Below are positions 58,942-64,000 of a stretch of DNA of 64,000 nucleotides, piece by piece. This stretch comes from Paracentrotus lividus (Eukaryota > Echinodermata > Echinoidea > Camarodonta > Echinidae): NCBI GenBank assembly GCA_940671915.1, contig CALNVZ010002974.1, forward strand, positions 14,242,456-14,306,455, written 5' to 3'. The translations under genes were made by a program, and so were the position numbers. Positions within the stretch are counted from its first letter, which is position 1. Each line of letters starts with the position of its first letter. The notes beneath the pieces were generated by a model. It had not been told where the DNA came from and ran no database searches. It worked only from the letters and a program-made list of their open reading frames with translations.

Positions 58942-60003
58942 AAACCCCTCCCAAAAAGTTCGCAAGTGGACTTTGGGCCATGATAAGTTTTCAGGTACAC
59001 TTTAGTTATTCCTGATTTCATACCATTTGAAAGATAATTTATTTCCCTTTTTATTGATATCCTATTTGTAGTGATTTTGTCATGCTTCAATGCACAGAAT
59101 ATCAGAATATGGAGAATGTAAAAAGTCAAATGTTGCAAAATGCATTCATCAAAGTGAAGTTCCGGTACTCGACTTTAGGCCCTGATAACTTTTGGGGTAT
59201 TTTATAATTTTTATTGAATTTTATACCATTGTCAAGTAAATTTATTCCTCTTTTAACGACACCCTAATTGTAACGAGAGTGTTGTTCTTGCATGCACACA
59301 ACACCTGAATGTTAGGACAAGTCAGAAGTTAAATGTTCCAAATTGAATGCCTATTGTCAGTATTACTGTCTGTTGCCAGCAATAACAAAGCATTTCGCTA
59401 TTTTTCACTTTTTAATTTGCATTATATTCATGAGTTATGTGCATTGAAACATGATGTTTCTATTGCAACTAGGGCATCAATAAAAAGAAGAATAAATGAA
59501 CTTTTTAATGCTATGAAAATTGATAATGCTTGAAAACCCACATTAAAATGTATCAAGCTTCAAAGTAGTGTTACAGAAATTTAAACTGAAAATTATCTTT
59601 CGCTTTGCCATGTATTCAGGTGGTATTCAGGGTTCCTGTGGACCCAAGCATGACATAACCATGACAAATAAGGTATCAATCAAAAGAGGAATAAATTAAC
59701 TTGACAATGGTATAGAATTCAATAAAAATTAGAAAATATCCCCAAAGTTATCAGGACCTAAAGTCAAGTTGCGGAACTTCAATGTGATCAATAAAAGTGC
59801 ATTTTACAACATTTCACTTTTTACTTTTCTCCATATTTTGATATTATATGCATTGAAGCATGACAAAACCATTACAAATAGGATATCAATAAAAAGGGGA
59901 ATAAATTATCTTTCCAATGGTATGAATATCAGGAATAACTAAAGCGTACCTGAAAAGTTATCATGGCCCAAAGTCCACTTGCGAAACTTTTTGGGAGGGG
60001 TTT
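58942..60003. mobile_element. 1.06-kb foldback element with internal tandem units
   Basis: Ends AAACCCCTCCCAAAAAGTT / complement. Arms run inward for about 400 bp or more with high similarity ('ttggactttgggccatgataa', 'ttccctttttattgatatcc', 'catgcttcaatgca'). Within each arm a unit of about 210 bp is repeated ('cctgataacttttggggta' versus 'catgataagttttcaggta'), so the element is both tandem and palindromic. No coding frame. Confidence 0.82.
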
Positions 60004-61310
60004 ACATAATAAACCATTTGCATAATTAGAAAATGAAAACTGAAATTGAGTTCATTCTGGGTCCGGAACTCTCACCGGATCAAAGATTTCGTGCCTCATT
60101 GGTCAAACATTGATGTCGTTTATCCGACCCAGCAATCCGCACTGCACACATATCAACTATCGAAGGCAGGAACCTGTGACAGGTGAACAGACAGTTCGTC
60201 GCTTAGCGCTCAACACAGATGTAAACGGTCTGAAGGTGTTACTAAAATTTATAATGATGATATCAAACAATATTGAAAAAAAGCAGAGATGATTACATCT
60301 TTGCCGGTTTCATAATTATCAGTAGGCAAATTTAAATAACAGCATTGTTTTGGCCGACGTGCCTTAGGGTGGTTACATATTGAATTAAGTTCTTACATTT
60401 CAGGTGGAGGTATAAGTTCTCACCATCTGGATCTATAGGCCTTTATATCCCTATAATGATTGTTATGATAATCATCGATGTTAGTTCATAAATGATTGTT
60501 ATCTAATGTGACTTTCATTAAAAATCCAGTCAGCATTTCTCCCTTCCTTTTTGAGGGGGGAGGGGGTGGAGGGGAGGGGTCCTGCTGTATCAAACTAGAT
60601 TACAAATGGCTAGTAGAAAACTAAATCATTACATCACCAGTAACATAATAACGATGTAGATAGAACATGCAAAACATTATGTCGTTAGTTAGATCCTCCA
60701 AGGGCGCTATTGCTGTGTTGAAGCAGCAAAATGACACATTTTCTCAAAAGATCGCTGCATGTTTTTTTCAGGAGGATTACAGAAATGCCTTGAAAACGCC
60801 TTAAACCGGATAAAGCAGGGAACTTCCCCTGTAAAAGAATCCATTTTTTTAAAAACTTACAATGTTTGTTATCTTGTTTAGAACTTTAATGTCTCCCTAT
60901 GGTATTGAAACGATCTAGTTAACATTGACATCAGCTATCAGAATGCAGAAGACATTCCCAGGTAGCAGGTTTGCATGTTTGTTTCCGACTTGCTTTGTAA
61001 TGCGCTATCAGGAATAATTACCATTCCTGGAACATCTTTGTTCAATAAAGCGAGGTTACTCTTTTTAAAGAAATTATTTGACCTCGGAATTACATCGTTT
61101 TCTTAACCTCGAATTTCAGCCGGTGTTTGAGAAAAAGAAAAAGATTAATTAATTAATAATTGGAGAGATGGCGCTTTTGATACGTAACAATTTTTCAGTT
61201 GGAATAAATATAATGATCCTTGATTATTAATCTTATATTAACTTACCATGCTTACCGTTCATTTGAGCAAATTTGATCACGAAATTGCTGAAATGTATAA
61301 GAAGAAGAAT
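60004..61310. other. Gene-free stretch
   Basis: Contains a G-rich tract at 60552-60581. No gene recognised. Confidence 0.3.
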
Positions 61311-61317
61311 TGAAAAA

Positions 61318-61358
61318 AAAAAGAAGAAGAAGAAGAAGAAGAAGAAGAAGAAGAAAAA
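61318..61358. repeat. (GAA)n microsatellite
   Basis: About twelve AAG/GAA units. Confidence 0.9.
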
Positions 61359-61534
61359 AGCTAGACGTCGCTCATTCTAATCACAATAAAGTACACGCGT
61401 AAAATGTATACGAATTAAATTTCTCTCATGCAGGCAAAAATATTAATTTTACAGTGTGATACAGAGTTCAGGATAGGGGCGCCGCCGAAATTTTCCGATT
61501 TTAACATGTGCAGTCAATGAGCAGTTTTCAAATT

Positions 61535-61586
61535 ATAGGGGGGGGGGGGGGGGGCGTCCGCTGCGCCCGCCTGGATCCGCCACTGT
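61535..61586 (-). mobile_element. Terminus of a hAT-like MITE
   Basis: GCCTGGATCCGCCACTG is the complement of CAGTGGCGGATCCAGGC, a widespread hAT-type MITE end, next to a G-run of about 16. The other end was not identified (possibly near 61478, 'taggggcgccgcc'). Confidence 0.45.
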
Positions 61587-61639
61587 TTTATAGACCGTAG
61601 ACATCCTGACATCTTCATCTTCAAAATGGTATGTTAGAG

Positions 61640-61790
61640 ACATTTTATTCACCGGAAATCATAAAAGGGTTATCGCGAGATCCGTCACAATTGCTTTGAT
61701 ATATTACATGAGGACACTATGAGACTAAATTTCATTAGTTTTATGCTCTATTCCCACTCCTGATCTATCCTTTTAAGATAATTTATCTCA
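61640..61790 (+). repeat. Dispersed repeat family D, copy 3 (3' half)
   Basis: 'attcaccggaaatcataaaagg', 'atcgcgagatc' and 'actatgagactaaattt' match the 3' parts of the copies at 5328 and 41512. Confidence 0.6.
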
Positions 61791-64000
61791 AAAGTTTGAA
61801 CTCGGCTATGTGAGAATAATTTGTACGATCCGAGGCATGCTGTTGGTATAACATTTATTTTAGTTTTTTTGTTCTTTTCTTTACAATTCTGTTTTTTAAT
61901 AATTTTTCATCAATTTGAATTTATTCATTTAATTTTATTATAAATTTTGTTCGTCTAATGTCCCAAAAAGAAAATGATAATCATTATAACAACAGTAATA
62001 AGGAACACATCCAAAAATCACTTTACACACTTAACGAGAGCGTTGACCATTGAATTACTTTAAAGTGTGTTTAATGCATATTGGCTAAACTGCATTGTAA
62101 GGTAGAACTTTAAATCAATAAGTTGTGTCAACATAAATTTATTTTAGCTGTCTATTTAAGTGCATCCCGAGGCCACAGCGTGCTCAAAGTCAACGTCGTT
62201 CAATGTTACATACAATATTTTGTAATTAAGATGATTTTGCTCCTTTGTCCGAATGTGCATTATGAGGACGAAAAACGAACGTACAACTCGGAGTTTTGAC
62301 ATTTAGGGATGTACATGCAGACGACTGAGAATGATTGTAAATTTCCCCGAGGCCTATCTCGACCTGCTGAAACTTTTAGAGTATTAGTCTTATCTTGCAC
62401 AGTGATAAATAGAGTATTCAACATACTGTTCAACATGTGCCTTTAAAGCTGCACTGCTTCTCATGAAATCATTGTTAGAGAAGAGAGGCACAATAAAACA
62501 ACTTTAAAAAAATTTAAAAAAATGTCAACAAATCAAAACCCACAAAAGATCAGAACATTCTTCGGATATGTAATTGTATTTGATTTTTATTATACGGGAA
62601 TAAAACCAACCAACCAACCCCTTTAAAGGGATTTAGTAACTTCCAAAAACAAGTGCAAAAGATATCGAAATGAATAGAATTCTATCGCTCTGACCGTAAA
62701 AAAAAAACTACTGCAAGTTTCAGATCAAATGCAAGTCATTTACTATCTTAAAACAGTTAAATTTCAAACGCAACTGAGGATACGACCGCGCATGATTAAT
62801 TTATACCGCTCCGTTGCAAGCTTAGCCGCCCGGTAGGCATGGGGACTTGACAACAGGAAATGTGGTGAAAAACCATGTGCGTTGAAACGCACGCGGTTTT
62901 GTAAAGCGTCAAGGAACGGGTTAGAAAATTTGAGTATAAAATTGTAGATATCTCGAAAGTAAAGCAAGCAAGTAGACTGCAATTTTTAAGGAATACCAGA
63001 CTGACCTTTGTGTTTATAATCATGCTGGCAAAATGAGCTAAATCCAATAAATTGCAATTTGAATATAATTAAATATTACTGCATCCCTTTAACATGAGAA
63101 GTTACATCAATGCAAAGCGATACATAAAACTAATCACGTTCTTTGTTTCATGGACCTCTTTCATCATGTTCACAAAGTCTCACTGTGAACCAAACAGAAT
63201 AGTTGTTTAAAATTTGCAATTGATTGTTGCGCTTTATATTACCATTGTTACAGGGCACTGGGATTTTTAATCATTGACAAATTGTTTTGTCAATGAATAA
63301 ATTAGGCAGAATTTAAGTTGTAAAGAGTTTAAGAAATTCAGCACAAAGAAAACGAAAACTAGAATTGGAAATATCTCGTCAAATCTCACGGTAATTAAAA
63401 AAAAAAAAATTGTTTGTCTTAAAAGCCTCTTTAAGTGAAGTTAGATTAAATTAAAACATGAACTCTTGCCAAATTTGTTTATAGCGCAATAAAGATGTAA
63501 TTGCATGTTTTGTTCTTTCAGACGCAAGTAGCTTGCGGACGAGCTGCTTTATAATTTTGCTTCAATAGGACAATCATTTTAATTAGGCAATCAATAATTT
63601 TCCCCCACACAAATAACATCCATATGCACAAAGATCAGAGAATAGAGTATCTATTTATTAAATAAGGAATGGTGTATATAGAATGCACGTAATTATTACT
63701 ACATTGTGTTGAAATGCCTCTAATCCTTTTCAAGCACTCGAGGCAGGGTTGAGAATCACTTTATAAGTAGTCTCCCGGATGACAAGCTGTCATTTTGGAT
63801 TACAAAGTAGCATATAGGCATCTTTTGAAGCAGTTTAATGAGGTTTCCCAATTGACGGCAACCTCATGAGAGCAAAACTTTAAAAAGGAACATAAAGAAA
63901 GGAACAAAAGTATCGAAATTCAATTTGGTAAAGCAATAACGGATTTTTGTCTCGTGAAGAAGTGTTGTACATATTTTCTTATTCATGGTATTCCTCTGAA
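61791..64000. other. Gene-free stretch to window end
   Basis: AT-rich sequence with short open frames only. No repeat family or gene recognised. Confidence 0.3.

Overview
This window is animal nuclear DNA: AT-rich, intron-bearing, gene-poor and crowded with transposable-element remains. Class A GPCRs, a multi-exon Helitron-type gene, CR1/L2-like LINE ends, Tc1-like DNA and many foldback/MITE elements point to a marine invertebrate. Recurrent AGGCCTA-type words make an echinoderm (sea urchin or sea star type) my best guess. The species assignment is inference.

Layout. 1-3.1 kb: 31-bp minisatellite blocks in opposite orientation around a dispersed-repeat copy, then a 22-bp satellite built of two alternating palindromes and doubled as a block. 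3.2-3.6 kb: two phase-matched exons on the minus strand encoding a transmembrane segment. 6.4-7.6 kb: one intact, intronless GPCR gene, followed by a dead LINE (7.8-9.1 kb). 14.6-18.05 kb: a four-exon gene of 283 codons ending in the Helitron Rep N-terminal zinc-binding module, followed by a Helitron-like 3' hairpin and CTAG end. 18.7-19.8 kb: a CACTA-like element with another inside it, the inner one carrying tRNA-like modules. 25.2-26.3 kb: a broken aminergic GPCR. 26.4-27.0 kb: a foldback MITE.

31-60 kb is dominated by inverted-repeat elements: a 2-kb foldback (31.2-33.2 kb), a 2.2-kb element with AAATTCGT-rich ends (33.4-35.6 kb), a 1.83-kb foldback with a perfect 9-bp target duplication (36.0-37.8 kb), small MITEs, two LINE 3' ends, a Tc1-like IR/DR element with two opposed transposase halves (47.5-49.2 kb), a TIR element with a 38-bp perfect palindrome (49.2-50.0 kb), a 1.3-kb element with three internal hairpins (52.8-54.1 kb) and a 1.06-kb foldback (58.9-60.0 kb). 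The last 4 kb hold little I can name.

Functionally, the intact GPCR is the only clear cellular protein-coding gene. The Helitron-type gene is the most unusual object: it keeps an open frame across four phase-0 exons but lacks the Rep nuclease and helicase. It may be a deletion derivative, a self-repressor or a captured gene. All functional statements are from sequence reading by eye; no searches were run.
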